64,000 nt of DNA from Trueperaceae bacterium (GCA_002707365.1 PAMQ01000013.1:7157-71156); one strand, 5' to 3'; counted from the first letter of the stretch, positions 18,289 to 28,263 are shown. Program-made: numbers and translations. The notes: generated from the sequence alone by a model not told the origin.

Positions 18289-18701
18289 CGCCTTATCATT
18301 GTATTGTTGTTAGTTTTCCGCTGCGATTATTATTGCTTCGCATAGGCGCCGTTCTAGATTTCCAGGAATGCACTTTTTAGATTCCGATAAAGAGGTTCAA
18401 TCGTAGGCGTGTCATGGCCGGAGTACAGATACGTTGATTTTGTAGACCTTAACGTTAATAAGTGTGCTGAAGCTTTATTAGAGGTCATGGGTATGAGCTG
18501 TCAGCCCAAAAAAGCGGGAGCTCTATTGTTCACAACTTAATTATGACAGCATCGGTCAGTAGTTTCTTAGGTTGCCTATTAGTTCTTTTTAATTGAGTCT
18601 ATGGAGTGAGTTATTACTGAATGTTGGCAGATATACCCTGCTTCACATGTTTAGAAAGGCACAACCTACAAATTCTCTTAAATCGGCGATAGGATGAAGG
18701 A
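18289..18701 (+). other. Intergenic region before crtO
   Basis: A 413-base gap that interrupts the carotenoid run. It holds one protein-like 43-codon frame (annotated separately), and the region just before crtO carries AGGA followed by the GTG start. No clear terminator or riboswitch was recognised. It may contain the crtO promoter. Confidence 0.5.
18409..18540 (+). CDS. Small ORF or decayed gene remnant, unknown
   Basis: A 43-codon frame from GTG at 18409 to TAA at 18538, reading MSWPEYRYVDF...MGMSCQPKKAGALL in outline. Its composition looks like real protein, yet no good Shine-Dalgarno is present and I recognise no family. It may be a remnant of a lost gene within the carotenoid region. 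Confidence 0.3.
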   Translation: MSWPEYRYVDFVDLNVNKCAEALLEVMGMSCQPKKAGALLFTT

Positions 18702-20267
18702 GTGCCGGACTTTGACGTAATTACTATTGGAGCAGGCCACAACGCACTGGTTGCTTCTGCCTATCTGGCTCAGGCAGGTTATAAAGTTGCTGTGTTCGAA
18801 AGGCGCTCTCAGGTGGGTGGTGCCGTATCAACCAAGGAAATCGTACCTGGTTATCAGTTCGATTTAGGCGGAAGTGCTCATATCCTTATTCGATTAACCC
18901 CGATTGTCCAGGAACTTGGTTTAGAGCGGTTTGGTCTTGAGTACTTGGAACTAGATCCATTATTTTTTGCGCCCTTTGAGAGTGGAGATCCGCTGTTTTT
19001 CTATCGAGATGCGCAGAAGACTGCGGATGGTATCGATCGGATTTTTCCAGGCGAAGGTGAATCTTACGCTAACTTTTTAGATTACTGGCGACCGTTTGCT
19101 CGTGTAGTTAAGGATATCTTCCTCGAAGTTCCAAGCCCATTAAATCTTGGTCGGAAGATGTTGTTTGGTAGAGGCATAACTCGAGATTGGCGAAGGTCGC
19201 TGTCCGCAATCTCCCGGCCATATGGTGAGGTTATCGACGAATTTTTCCACGAGGAAAGACTTAAAGCGCCTCTTGTGTGGATGGCTGCTCAATCTGGTCC
19301 GCCCCCAAGTGAATCGATGTCAGCTCCATTTCTTCTTTGGCATCCCCTCTATCATGAAGGAGGGATCGCCAGGCCCCGAGGAGGTTCAGGCAAATTATCG
19401 GAGGCTCTTTCCCGACATATCGAAGAGCACGGCGGGGAGATATTCACTGAGGCTCCTGTAGATGAAATTCTGGTTAAGGGTAACCGAGCCACCGGAATTC
19501 GGGTTGGTGCCGAGAACTACACCGCACGAGCTATTATTTCTGGAACTCATGCAATAGAGGTATTTTCCAGGCTTTTGCCTTCTCAACACAGGCCACCGGC
19601 TGCCAAATCGATGCGGACTGGTAATGGTTTTGGGGCGGTTGTTCGCCTAGCTTTATCTGAGCCTATTAAATACGCGTCGCATAGTGGGATCGAAGCTAGG
19701 ACTGCTTTGCAGTTGATTTGTCGGTCCCGTTCACAGATTATGGCTGCATATGGCGACTACCTTCGCGGGGATCCCGCTACTGACCCACCTATTGTGGCAA
19801 TGACCTTCAGTGCTGTGGATGACACTCTTGCTCCGCAAGGAGGTGAGGTACTATGGTTATGGGCCCAATACTTTCCTTACAAATTATCCAATGATCGCAA
19901 CTGGGATGTCATAGTGGATCAAGTTGCCGACTCGATTATCGATAAGTTTGAAGAGTTTGCGCCAGGGACAAAAGAGAAAATAGTGGGAAGTCTCTTCCAG
20001 CATCCGTTATGGCTAGAACGGGAGTTGGGGTTGTTTCGTGGGAATGTAATGCATTTGGAAATGAGTTTAGACCAGATGTTTGCGCTTCGTCCCTTCCTTG
20101 GTATGGCTCAATATAAGTCCCACCTTAAAGGCCTTTACTTAACTGGTGCGAGCACCCACCCTGGAGGGGGAATTATGGGAGCATCGGGGCGAAATGCGGC
20201 GAGGGTTCTTCTTAGAGATTTGTCACGCCGCCGGTTCATTGGCTTAGGAATAGGAGGTGCGAAATGA
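18702..20267 (+). CDS. crtO: Carotenoid ketolase, CrtO type
   Basis: FAD-dependent desaturase-like ketolase that adds a 4-keto group to a beta-ionone ring. The 521-residue protein begins [20 protein letters not shown] with a Rossmann FAD site. It has the long family block around [21 protein letters not shown], the [22 protein letters not shown] region, and the C-terminal [22 protein letters not shown] motif. By memory these read strongly like the CrtO of Deinococcus (deinoxanthin pathway). The start is a GTG at 18702 with AGGA upstream. Its stop overlaps the next gene by 4 bases, so they are coupled. Close homologues include other phytoene-desaturase-like enzymes, but the ketolase group fits best. 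Confidence 0.9.
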   Translation: MPDFDVITIGAGHNALVASAYLAQAGYKVAVFERRSQVGGAVSTKEIVPGYQFDLGGSAHILIRLTPIVQELGLERFGLEYLELDPLFFAPFESGDPLFFYRDAQKTADGIDRIFPGEGESYANFLDYWRPFARVVKDIFLEVPSPLNLGRKMLFGRGITRDWRRSLSAISRPYGEVIDEFFHEERLKAPLVWMAAQSGPPPSESMSAPFLLWHPLYHEGGIARPRGGSGKLSEALSRHIEEHGGEIFTEAPVDEILVKGNRATGIRVGAENYTARAIISGTHAIEVFSRLLPSQHRPPAAKSMRTGNGFGAVVRLALSEPIKYASHSGIEARTALQLICRSRSQIMAAYGDYLRGDPATDPPIVAMTFSAVDDTLAPQGGEVLWLWAQYFPYKLSNDRNWDVIVDQVADSIIDKFEEFAPGTKEKIVGSLFQHPLWLERELGLFRGNVMHLEMSLDQMFALRPFLGMAQYKSHLKGLYLTGASTHPGGGIMGASGRNAARVLLRDLSRRRFIGLGIGGAK

Positions 20268-21754
20268 CCTACATGCAATTTCACCTCGCGTTTACCTTGC
20301 CTGCCGTTGCAGCAATGATTGTCTGGTATTTGATCTGCTTCCGAACTCAGGTCTTTGATAAGGGCAAGTTTGGAGCCTTAATGCGATGGCCAGTAATCGC
20401 TCTTTTAGCACACGTGGTTATGGCTGTCCTATACACGACCCCTTGGGACAATTATCTCGTTGCTAATGGCGTTTGGGGGTATCCCGCAGGAAAGGTGATC
20501 GCCACAATTGGTCATGTGCCGATTGAAGAGTATCTGTTTTTTGTTTTGCAGACAGTAATCACCGGCCTTTTCCTTTTGACTCTCCGATTTCGGTTTAAGG
20601 AGTTAAATGCGCCTAAGGTGGCTGAAAGTCGGATATTTCGGCCAATTGTCGCGTGCGTGTTTGTTAGTGTGGCGGCCTTGGGGCTTGTCCTTACTAATGT
20701 ATCCTGGGGATCCTATCTCGGTCTTATCTTGGTTTGGGCTTGCCCTATTCTTGCGATACAATGGGGCTTCGGTGGGGATCTTATTCTTCGCCGAACTAAG
20801 TTGTGGGCAGTTGCTTTGTCTATACCAACAATCTATTTTTGGTTGGCGGATCGCATAGCCATTGGTCTAAACATTTGGTGGATCAGTTCTGAACATACGA
20901 CCGGCATACTGTTACTGGGGTTGCCTCTCGAAGAAGCAGTATTTTTCCTCATAACAAATCTTATGGTCGTTTCGGGAATGTTGCTTGTCTTGGAACCCGA
21001 ATCAAGAGCTAGATTGCGTGAGATACTGAAAACCCCGGGGTTTTGGTGGAAAGCTACCTTGGTGATGTGGGCTATTTCGATGGTACCAACGCCCCTTTTT
21101 CCTAAGTTGTTCCCTTTATTTTCCTACCTTAGTACGGCACTGTTAGCTATTGGTGTGTTCGGCGCAGTCAAGGCCTTGATCGGAAATAAAGCATTCGTAC
21201 TGGCTATAGTGACTATAGTCTTTGGTGTAGCAATAGAACTTTTAGGGACTCGCACTGGTGTTCCATTCGGTAACTATACTTATTCAGCGCCTGGCCCAAC
21301 TATCTTTGGCGTTCCAATACTCGTCATCCTAGGCTGGTGGGCTTTCACGATCGTAGCTATCGCTGCCGCTCCAGATCGTGGAATCAGATGGCTTGCACCG
21401 TTGTTTTTGGTTGCTTGGGACCTTGGATTAGACCCTCTAATGGTGCACCAAGGGTTTTGGCAATTCGACCCAGCCGGAAGGTATTTTGGGGTACCTATCA
21501 GCAATTTTATGGGTTGGTACGTGGCGGGAGTGATCTTGGTATCTATCCTGTTACGTATTGAGCCCCGACTCCGTTGTCAGGGACTCAAATCACTTAGAAT
21601 TGTTTTTGTCACCCAAGGCTTTTTAATGGTAGTTGGGTTGATAATATTTAAGCTTCATGCTGCAGCGCTTGTGGGTTTTGTCGCTATAACGGCCCTTACT
21701 GTCCTTTGGACTCCGTTAACCCAGAAAATACGTCTACTAAGGCAGAGCACATGA
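20264..21754 (+). CDS. Lycopene cyclase domain fused to CruF carotenoid hydratase
   Basis: A 496-residue membrane protein with two parts. Residues 1-240 hold two copies of the heterodimeric-type (CrtYc/CrtYd) lycopene cyclase unit, each with a conserved head (TTPWDNYLV 58-66; WISSEHTTG 206-214) and a P-x-EE motif (PIEEYLFF 86-93; PLEEAVFFL 221-229). Residues about 310-435 form a CruF (DUF422) domain, seen at [17 protein letters not shown] (325-341) and DLGLDPLMV (386-394). CruF adds water across the 1',2' double bond of an acyclic end. The fusion could thus cyclise one end of the carotenoid and hydrate the other. It overlaps crtO by ATGA. Confidence 0.88.
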   Translation: MTYMQFHLAFTLPAVAAMIVWYLICFRTQVFDKGKFGALMRWPVIALLAHVVMAVLYTTPWDNYLVANGVWGYPAGKVIATIGHVPIEEYLFFVLQTVITGLFLLTLRFRFKELNAPKVAESRIFRPIVACVFVSVAALGLVLTNVSWGSYLGLILVWACPILAIQWGFGGDLILRRTKLWAVALSIPTIYFWLADRIAIGLNIWWISSEHTTGILLLGLPLEEAVFFLITNLMVVSGMLLVLEPESRARLREILKTPGFWWKATLVMWAISMVPTPLFPKLFPLFSYLSTALLAIGVFGAVKALIGNKAFVLAIVTIVFGVAIELLGTRTGVPFGNYTYSAPGPTIFGVPILVILGWWAFTIVAIAAAPDRGIRWLAPLFLVAWDLGLDPLMVHQGFWQFDPAGRYFGVPISNFMGWYVAGVILVSILLRIEPRLRCQGLKSLRIVFVTQGFLMVVGLIIFKLHAAALVGFVAITALTVLWTPLTQKIRLLRQST

Positions 21755-22455
21755 GGCATTTTCGAAAAAGACCTCTCGAAGTATTCCAATGTGCATTAGA
21801 GCGATGGATCGTTTTAATTATGCCACTGATCATTCGTCGGTCGCTGAGAACTGGGCTAGGCGGAGTTTATGTTCGAGGGTGTTGGGAGAGTTTCCCTTAT
21901 GCCGCCGTGATTGCTTTAAATCACCATTCTTGGTGGGACGGGTACCTACTTTGGTTGATACGGCTAAAGATTTCTCGTCATGTAGGCGGACTGATGGATC
22001 CCGATCAACTAGGTAGATTCCGATTTTTCCGAAAACTAGGAATGATTGATGCGCGTAAAGTACGGAAAGTTTTAAAGAGATTGCAGAAGGGCCAATCAAT
22101 GTTTATTTTTCCCGAAGGAGAACTTAGGAAACCAGGTAGGGTAAAACATGTTTTCAAAGGCGCGACCTATCTGAGCTCAAAGGCACGAGTTCCCCTAGTA
22201 CCTATAGCTTGTCGGGTTGTTCTTAGGGGAGGCGAGCGCCCTGAGGCTTTTCTCAACATCGGCATTCCAAGGGACCTGGAGAATCATAACGGGACTGAAT
22301 TGATAGATGATCTTAACCTTCTCCTTGACGAGGTAGACTCAGCAATAGGTGTAGCTGACCCTCAGGAAATACCCGAAGGTTTTGTAACGTGGATTAGGGG
22401 TCGGCGACCAGCTAATGAGCGCAATGCATGGGTTGAGAGGTTCTGGAGATTCTGA
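21751..22455 (+). CDS. PlsC-type acyltransferase in the carotenoid cluster
   Basis: A 234-residue membrane-associated acyltransferase of the PlsC/LPLAT family. It shows the HxxxxD catalytic motif as NHHSWWDGYLL and the substrate motif FPEGELRKPG. The ATG at 21751 overlaps the previous stop (ATGA); an upstream TTG at 21706 is less likely. Its place between cyclase/hydratase and glycosyltransferase suggests it may esterify a glycosylated carotenoid, as in thermozeaxanthins or staphyloxanthin (inference). A housekeeping 1-acylglycerol-3-phosphate acyltransferase role remains possible. Confidence 0.85.
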   Translation: MRHFRKRPLEVFQCALERWIVLIMPLIIRRSLRTGLGGVYVRGCWESFPYAAVIALNHHSWWDGYLLWLIRLKISRHVGGLMDPDQLGRFRFFRKLGMIDARKVRKVLKRLQKGQSMFIFPEGELRKPGRVKHVFKGATYLSSKARVPLVPIACRVVLRGGERPEAFLNIGIPRDLENHNGTELIDDLNLLLDEVDSAIGVADPQEIPEGFVTWIRGRRPANERNAWVERFWRF

Positions 22456-22499
22456 CAATACTTTTTTGGTCTTCGGTTTGCTTTCTTGGTGTACAGTTT

Positions 22500-23525
22500 A
22501 TGGTTTTGATTCTTAATCTCTGTACCTTTCCAACAATTCGTTTCGGATTAAGGACCGATGAGAAGGTTTCTATTCTTATGCCAGTTAGGAACGAGGTTGA
22601 TATTCTTCCCCTGACACTGCCACTACTTTTGGCGCAACCAGCTGACGAGATTTTGGTCCTTGATGACGAGTCGAGTGACGGTAGTTCACAGCTACTAGCT
22701 GAAGCAAGCAATAACAATATCCGACTCCGGGTTGTGAAAGGAACGCCATTACCGAAAGGATGGGGTGGAAAAAATTGGGCATGCCATCAGCTCGCCAAGT
22801 TGGCTCAGGGAGAAATTCTTATTTTCACGGATGCCGACGTATTTTGGAAGGAAGGAGCACTTGGGGCGATACTAAGTTTTCGGAAGGCCCAAGGCGCAGG
22901 GCTTCTAAGTGTATGGCCCTTACAGAAAGTTGAAAGCGTTCTTGAGCGGATTGCAGTACCCCAACTAGATGTCATTCTCTTGGGTGGGTTACCGCAACTT
23001 GGCGCCAAACACCTGCCCTTAGATTCTTTAGTGGCTGCCAATGGGCAAATGATGATGTGGACTCGAGAGGCATATTGGAAATCAGGAGGACATGTATCAG
23101 TCAAGAACCTAGTGTTAGAGGACGTGTCTCTAGCCCGTCGCGCTAAGGCCTCAGGTCAACTTGTAGCGCTGGCACTTGGTGCACAAGTACTTCAAACTCG
23201 TATGTACAGACGATCGAAGGACCTTATTGAGGGGTTTGCTAAAAGTATTTTACCAGCAGCAGGCCACGTGTCATTTCTTTTTATCATCCTCATACTTAGC
23301 GCCCTCAGCTATACCCTTAGCTGGGGACTTGTTATCTTCGAGGAGCGTTGGCTCCTGGTGTGCTTGCTTGGATTGGGGTTGCGAATATTGGTCGATTTAA
23401 AGGTTGGGAGAAATCCAATGTGGTTGTGGTTGCAGCCAATCGCCCCTATCGTTGTTTGGTTCATTAGCCTTTATGCTCTGAATAAGAGAGGAAGCTATAC
23501 CTGGAAGGGGCGTAATTACCCGTGA
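22500..23525 (+). CDS. Family 2 glycosyltransferase, likely carotenoid glucosylation
   Basis: GT-A fold transferase of 341 residues with VSILMPVRNEVDILP near the N-terminus, a DDES motif, a FTDADV DxD-type metal site, and two to three C-terminal membrane helices. In frame upstream of the ATG at 22500 a hydrophobic stretch reads through to 22437 without any ordinary start codon, so the true N-terminal helix might begin at a rare codon. The sequence resembles CrtQ/CruC-like glycosyltransferases near carotenoid genes. The sugar and acceptor are not shown by sequence. Its stop overlaps the next start (GTGA). Confidence 0.8.
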   Translation: MVLILNLCTFPTIRFGLRTDEKVSILMPVRNEVDILPLTLPLLLAQPADEILVLDDESSDGSSQLLAEASNNNIRLRVVKGTPLPKGWGGKNWACHQLAKLAQGEILIFTDADVFWKEGALGAILSFRKAQGAGLLSVWPLQKVESVLERIAVPQLDVILLGGLPQLGAKHLPLDSLVAANGQMMMWTREAYWKSGGHVSVKNLVLEDVSLARRAKASGQLVALALGAQVLQTRMYRRSKDLIEGFAKSILPAAGHVSFLFIILILSALSYTLSWGLVIFEERWLLVCLLGLGLRILVDLKVGRNPMWLWLQPIAPIVVWFISLYALNKRGSYTWKGRNYP

Positions 23526-24922
23526 GAAAAGTCGTAGTACTAGGCGGGGGGCTAGCCGGATTATCAGCTGCTATCTATCTGGCGCTTAAAGAGAACCAGG
23601 TCATTCTTGTAGAACAGGAACCAACATTAGGGGGTAAGGCGAGCGAGATTGTAGAAGATGGTTTTCGTTTTGATACTGGCCCCAGTGTTCTTACTATGCC
23701 AGATGTGGTCACTGGAATATTTCAAGATGCAGGTTATAAATGCCCAATCTCTTTCGAGCCTCTTGAGCTGCTTAGTAGAAATATTTTTTCATCTGGACGG
23801 GTCCTTGATGTCTACCAGGATTGGGAGAAGACTCAAGAGCAATTAGATCCAGCGGAGAAGGTTAGTTTCGTTCAGCTTCTTAAAGAGGCTCGAAAGTTAT
23901 ACGTTGGGGCCTGTGAGACTTTTGTATTTGGGAGAGCTCCTGGAATTCTCAGTCTCTTCAAGTATGCTATTAGATACGGCTTTAGGTCTTACCCCACAAT
24001 GAAGTTGGCAAGTCTTATAAGGTCTTTCAATCCTAGTCCTGATCTTGAGCGGATATTCTTACGGTTCGCGACTTATCTAGGTGCCAATCCGTATCTAGCC
24101 CCAGCTATATTGCATAATATTGCCTGGGTTGAATTCGGACAGGGGACTGTGTTCCCAAGAGGCGGGATGTATGGGTTGGTGAGAGCCCTAGAGGAATTAG
24201 CAGTAAATCTTCGTGTCGATATTCGCCGATCAGCAGAAGTTACGCACTTAGAGATAAACAAAGGGTGTATAAGTTCAGTCGTTGCTGATGACCAAATCAA
24301 ATGCGATGCTGTCGTGTCCTCACTAGATATCATCCGGACCTACCAACTACTAGGTTGGCGACATCGATTAGAACAGGCTAGGCCAAGTCTGTCGGGTTTA
24401 GTAGTATTTTTGGCGGTACGTGGCCATAATCCCTTAATGTCTCATCACACAATTTCCTATCCGGCTAACTATCGTTCTGAGTTTGACTCAATCCAACTAG
24501 GGGAGTGGCCTGAAGATCCAACTTTGTATATTTACCTTAGCTGCCGGGGTGATTCGGGTGACGCTCCCTTGGGTTGCGAGAACTGGTTTGTAATGACTAA
24601 TGCGCCAACAGTTGAGCACTCAATCGATGAGGAGCGTCAAACTCGTCGGGTTACCCAATTACTCATAAATCGCGGTTTTCTTGAACCTGAGCAAATAATT
24701 TGGACAAAGCATTTAGGGCCTAGGCACCTTGCTAGGATGGCTTATCGGGGCAGTATTTATGGTAACGCTCCAGACAGCCTTCTATCGACATTGCGTCCGA
24801 ATAATCGGGTTCCAGGTATTTCTAATCTTGCACTTGCAGGTGGCACCGTATTCCCAGGAGGAGGGGTGCCCTTAGCCTTATTATCGGGTAAAGAGGCTGC
24901 CCGGGTCATCGAGGTTAAGTAG
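23522..24922 (+). CDS. CrtI/CrtD-type carotenoid desaturase
   Basis: FAD-dependent polyene desaturase of 466 residues. It has the N-terminal VVVLGGGLAGLSAAIYLA dinucleotide site, the GGKASEIVEDGFRFDTGPSVLTMP block and the C-terminal LALAGGTVFPGGGVPLALLSGKEAA motif. It could be the phytoene desaturase CrtI or the C-3',4' desaturase CrtD; the sequence alone does not separate these. No second copy is in this window, so the other enzyme, if needed, lies elsewhere. Start is GTG at 23522, overlapping the glycosyltransferase stop. It ends the carotenoid operon. Confidence 0.85.
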   Translation: MRKVVVLGGGLAGLSAAIYLALKENQVILVEQEPTLGGKASEIVEDGFRFDTGPSVLTMPDVVTGIFQDAGYKCPISFEPLELLSRNIFSSGRVLDVYQDWEKTQEQLDPAEKVSFVQLLKEARKLYVGACETFVFGRAPGILSLFKYAIRYGFRSYPTMKLASLIRSFNPSPDLERIFLRFATYLGANPYLAPAILHNIAWVEFGQGTVFPRGGMYGLVRALEELAVNLRVDIRRSAEVTHLEINKGCISSVVADDQIKCDAVVSSLDIIRTYQLLGWRHRLEQARPSLSGLVVFLAVRGHNPLMSHHTISYPANYRSEFDSIQLGEWPEDPTLYIYLSCRGDSGDAPLGCENWFVMTNAPTVEHSIDEERQTRRVTQLLINRGFLEPEQIIWTKHLGPRHLARMAYRGSIYGNAPDSLLSTLRPNNRVPGISNLALAGGTVFPGGGVPLALLSGKEAARVIEVK

Positions 24923-25163
24923 GCGCTTTAACGCTTAATATCAAAAGCATTAAGGCTCAGGACTTGTGATTTGATGACGAGGGAAAGATAGTTTCTCTAA
25001 TAGCAATAAAGCCTATAAATAATTAATATGTAGGGTTAGGACTATGCTTTTCTAATCGGTAGTTTGGCTAATAAAAGGATCCTAATCATAATGTCGCTCG
25101 AGTTCCAGGAACATGGTAATGGCCTCTATAATTAATTGTTTCGACACGGGGTAGTCTTTAGGC

Positions 25164-25727
25164 ATGAAGATATATACCCGAACTGGAGATGACGGCGTAA
25201 CAGGGCTTTTTGGTGGCGATCGTGTTTCAAAAGCTAACCCGAGAATTGGGGTTTGTGGCGCAGTTGACGAAGCGAATAGTGCTATTGGATTTGCCGTTAG
25301 TTTCGCTGGAGACGAATTAGGGGATATCGTAAAGGAGCTGCTCGGTATTCAGAAAAGATTGTTTGAGATTGGGGCGGACCTAGCAACACCAATGGACGCC
25401 TCGCCTCGACAGAACCTAAGAGTCGTTACGGAAAAAGATGTTTCACAACTTGAAAAATTAATAGACCGATTCGATCATGAACTCTCACCACTGCAGTCCT
25501 TTATTATTCCTGGTGGTCATTCCTGTGCTGCTGGGTTACATCTCGCTCGAGGCGTTACACGGAGGGCGGAGCGAGAGGTAGTGGCAATGGCTAATAAGGA
25601 GGAGGTAAATACTCAAATTGTAGTTTACCTCAACCGCCTTTCTGACCTTCTTTTCACGTTAGCTCGGACGGTGAACGTCAGGACTAAAGCGACCGAGACT
25701 TTGTGGTTGCCTCGGTCGAAGGAGTAG
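25164..25727 (+). CDS. mmaB: Cob(I)alamin adenosyltransferase, PduO type
   Basis: Transfers the 5'-deoxyadenosyl group of ATP to cob(I)alamin to give coenzyme B12. The 187-residue protein begins with the nucleotide loop YTRTGDDGVTGLFGGDRVSK, has the GAVDEANSAIG motif, and ends with RGVTRRAEREVV and NRLSDLLFTLART helices, as in PduO/MmaB. It stands alone after the carotenoid cluster with a 241-base upstream gap. I looked for a B12 riboswitch there and found no recognisable B12 box. The start ATG has only a weak Shine-Dalgarno. Confidence 0.94.
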   Translation: MKIYTRTGDDGVTGLFGGDRVSKANPRIGVCGAVDEANSAIGFAVSFAGDELGDIVKELLGIQKRLFEIGADLATPMDASPRQNLRVVTEKDVSQLEKLIDRFDHELSPLQSFIIPGGHSCAAGLHLARGVTRRAEREVVAMANKEEVNTQIVVYLNRLSDLLFTLARTVNVRTKATETLWLPRSKE

Positions 25728-25930
25728 TAGGTAGTAGATCTAGTTGAAAATCTGTATACCAGGGTTTCCATATAAGCACACAACACTTACCGAGCATGAT
25801 TACCATGGTTGTTCGTTAGTCTCAGGAAAATATAGCTTTTAAAATTGAATGAATCATCGGAAAATTAGCTTCCCGAAAAACATACTTACTCTGGCTGTTA
25901 TATAGATCGACTGATTCTGGTGTGGATTGA

Positions 25931-27007
25931 CTACTTAGCTTTTGATTTCCTTAGTTCGGTAAGATTCTTATAACCATCGCGATTCAAAAGCTTAATTAGG
26001 CCCTGGTTTATGTCACATACCCAGGTTGGGCCGTGAAAGACAAAGGCAGTATACCCTTGTATCAAGCTAGCCCCAGCAGCAAAACGATCATAGGCATCTT
26101 CTGCCGAGAAAATCCCACCGACGGAGATTATCGGAAGGTCGCTAATGCTGGCTAGTGTCCTTAGTGTCTGCAAAGATAATTCTGAAAGAGGCTTTCCAGA
26201 AAGACCACCAGCTTCGTTCAGATTTTTCGTTGTACCGGGACGGGTGACAGTTGTGTTAGTTGCAATAATTCCATCTAAAGCATGTTTGTGAGCCAACTCA
26301 GCAATCTCTTCTACTCTTCCTGGTTCTAAATCAGGGGCGATTTTTATCAGAATTGGTTTAAATCCTCGGCTTTCACGAACTTCATGAATAGATTTAAGTA
26401 TTGATTCAAGGGCTTCAGTGGCTTGGAGCTCTCTAAGTCTCAAAGTATTTGGAGAACTAACGTTGATGACAAAGTAATCCCCGTGCGACCACAAAACTCT
26501 CATTGCGCCAGCGTAATCTTTCGGAGCAAGGTTGTTAGGAACTATTTTAGTCTTTCCAATATTGATCCCGACAGGGATTTTAGGCCACCTACCCGAACCT
26601 CGTAGGAGGGATAATCGTTCTGCGATCGCAGCAGAACCCTCATTATTAAAGCCCATACGGTTTATAAGAGCCGAGTTTTCGGGAAGTCGAAATAGCCTGG
26701 GCCTGGCATTCCCGACTTGACCTCTAAAAGTGACGCTCCCGAGTTCAATTGTGCCGAAACCTAGGGCAGCCCAAACGGGGATAGCTAGGCCGTTTTTATC
26801 AAGACCTGCAGCTAGACCGACAGGATTTGGGAAATCTAACCCCATAACTTGGGTTCGGAGGCGATCGTCAGACACTGGCAGGCGACTAGTCACCCAACTC
26901 AATAGGCTGGGCCGCTCGGCTAGATATGAAAGCAAACCCATTGTGAGGTCATGAATGTGTTCTGGGTCAAATTTAAAAAGAAGAGGTCGGGCAAAGTGGT
27001 GATACAC
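25931..27007 (-). CDS. pyrD: Dihydroorotate dehydrogenase (quinone), class 2
   Basis: Membrane-associated flavoenzyme that oxidises dihydroorotate with quinone in pyrimidine synthesis. Motifs include the N-terminal helix ARPLLFKFDPEHIHDL, GLAAGLDKNG, MGFNNEG, the FMN site INVSSPNT with the nearby catalytic serine, and LIKIAPDL. I start it at the GTG at 27007, which gives the family-typical N-terminus and 358 residues. The open frame extends to 27118, but those 37 residues resemble no PyrD. Menaquinone is the likely electron acceptor here, given the futalosine genes nearby. Confidence 0.94.
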   Translation of the reverse strand: MYHHFARPLLFKFDPEHIHDLTMGLLSYLAERPSLLSWVTSRLPVSDDRLRTQVMGLDFPNPVGLAAGLDKNGLAIPVWAALGFGTIELGSVTFRGQVGNARPRLFRLPENSALINRMGFNNEGSAAIAERLSLLRGSGRWPKIPVGINIGKTKIVPNNLAPKDYAGAMRVLWSHGDYFVINVSSPNTLRLRELQATEALESILKSIHEVRESRGFKPILIKIAPDLEPGRVEEIAELAHKHALDGIIATNTTVTRPGTTKNLNEAGGLSGKPLSELSLQTLRTLASISDLPIISVGGIFSAEDAYDRFAAGASLIQGYTAFVFHGPTWVCDINQGLIKLLNRDGYKNLTELRKSKAK

Positions 27008-27148
27008 AAGGACCAGTGTAACTTTGGGGGAGGTAAATTTCGACGATGTTAAGGTTTTTGGAGGCTCAAGAGATTGTCTTCCTCCTCTTGTACTCAGGTG
27101 AGGACAATCCGACATCACGCCTAAGGACCTACCTGATAAACTTCTCTA

Positions 27149-27865
27149 GTGAAAGTTAAAACGGGTTTTCTTGTTGTTCAGGACACATTTAAAGGAACTC
27201 TTACCGAACTAGGGTATTCGCTAAGAGCTGGTTCTATTCTACCTTCTGAGGTAAACCTAGTAGGGTTAGTTAAGTCTTTTCTTAGTTTCTTTAATAATTA
27301 CGTCGATGATTTGTCGTTAGCCACACAGGCCCTACCGCAACTTGCCCATGTCGTTGAGTTGAAAGTTCGACTCCTTCTGCCTAAACCGCCTAAAATAGAA
27401 GATGACGAAATAAGCGTTATGGAGGAGACCTTAGAGGTCATCCTAGAGTTGGAAGCCCTTGAGGGAGCCATAGAATTTCTCCGTAATCAAAGGGAGCAGC
27501 GACGCTTAGTTTTACCTGCGCGTGCCGAGAGCCCAAAATACGACCGACCAAGGCCTCCTACTGATACTTCGGCTCGTAAGCTTGCAGCTCTTATTTCCAG
27601 GTTTAGGGTTGGGAGTTATTTCGAAGTTGCTGTTGAACGCTTCTCTGTCGCTGATGCCGTAAAAAAATTGATCCGATGGTTGCTTCGTAAGCAAAATGGC
27701 ACCTTTCGTGAACTAGCGGAAGGTTGTGCTTGGCAAAAGGTCGGCATTCTATTCGCTGGTCTACTCGAGTTGGTGAAGGACGGGCGTGTGCTTGCCAGCC
27801 AGGCAGAGGTTTATGGGGCCATCCAAGTCGAGGCCAATGAATTAGGACAACGGAAAGTCGCCTAA
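27149..27865 (+). CDS. scpA: Segregation and condensation protein A
   Basis: Kleisin subunit that bridges the SMC heads in the condensin complex. The 238-residue protein shows the kleisin-like N-terminus (FLVVQDTFKGTLTELGYSL ... ALPQLAHVVELKVRLLLPKPP) and a C-terminal winged-helix-like part (FRELAEGCAWQKVGILFAGLLELVKDGRV). The usual partner scpB is not adjacent and does not appear in the window. Start is GTG at 27149, divergent from pyrD. N-terminal conservation is moderate, so confidence is a little below that of the other core genes. Confidence 0.85.
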   Translation: MKVKTGFLVVQDTFKGTLTELGYSLRAGSILPSEVNLVGLVKSFLSFFNNYVDDLSLATQALPQLAHVVELKVRLLLPKPPKIEDDEISVMEETLEVILELEALEGAIEFLRNQREQRRLVLPARAESPKYDRPRPPTDTSARKLAALISRFRVGSYFEVAVERFSVADAVKKLIRWLLRKQNGTFRELAEGCAWQKVGILFAGLLELVKDGRVLASQAEVYGAIQVEANELGQRKVA

Positions 27866-27951
27866 AGAGAGGTTAATTCACTCGATTCGGGGGATACTGG
27901 GTTTGCGATTAAGTATGCGGGATTCAGAGATGCATAAGGCGGAGGATAAGA

Positions 27952-28218
27952 ATGCACGAAAAAGTAAAGGTTTACACCACTCACTGGTGTGGAGACTGCA
28001 TAATTACCAAACAGTACCTTTCAAAGCTCAACATTCCTTTTGAAGAAGTTAATATAGAAGAAGATCAGGATGCCGCGGAATACGTAATGGCGCTGAATGG
28101 CGGCCGGAGAAGTGTCCCTACCCTTGTTTATAATGGCAATGCTACTAGTCTTTCCGGGTTCTCAAGGGCCAAATTAGATAACTTTTTGTCTACCTACGAT
28201 CTCCCAGATTTAAAGTAG
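27952..28218 (+). CDS. Glutaredoxin-like / mycoredoxin-type redox protein
   Basis: An 88-residue thioredoxin-fold protein with the active-site WCGDC (CxxC) near residue 13, the cis-proline RRSVPTLVY, and a GFSRAKLDNFL C-terminal helix. It resembles NrdH/mycoredoxin-type proteins that reduce disulfides or mixed thiols. The start is ATG at 27952 with GGAGG about 8 bases upstream. It sits alone between scpA and menG, and its electron donor is unknown. Confidence 0.88.
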   Translation: MHEKVKVYTTHWCGDCIITKQYLSKLNIPFEEVNIEEDQDAAEYVMALNGGRRSVPTLVYNGNATSLSGFSRAKLDNFLSTYDLPDLK

Positions 28219-28263
28219 ACCAAATTTGCCGTTCATTTTCAAAAGCTAACTGGTACTTATCGC

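Noticed and set aside
24923-25163. B12 riboswitch upstream of mmaB
   Set aside because: No recognisable B12 box or the expected long fold; the gap is only 241 bases.
27008-27118. 37-residue N-terminal extension of PyrD
   Set aside because: It does not resemble any PyrD and would sit in the divergent promoter region with scpA.
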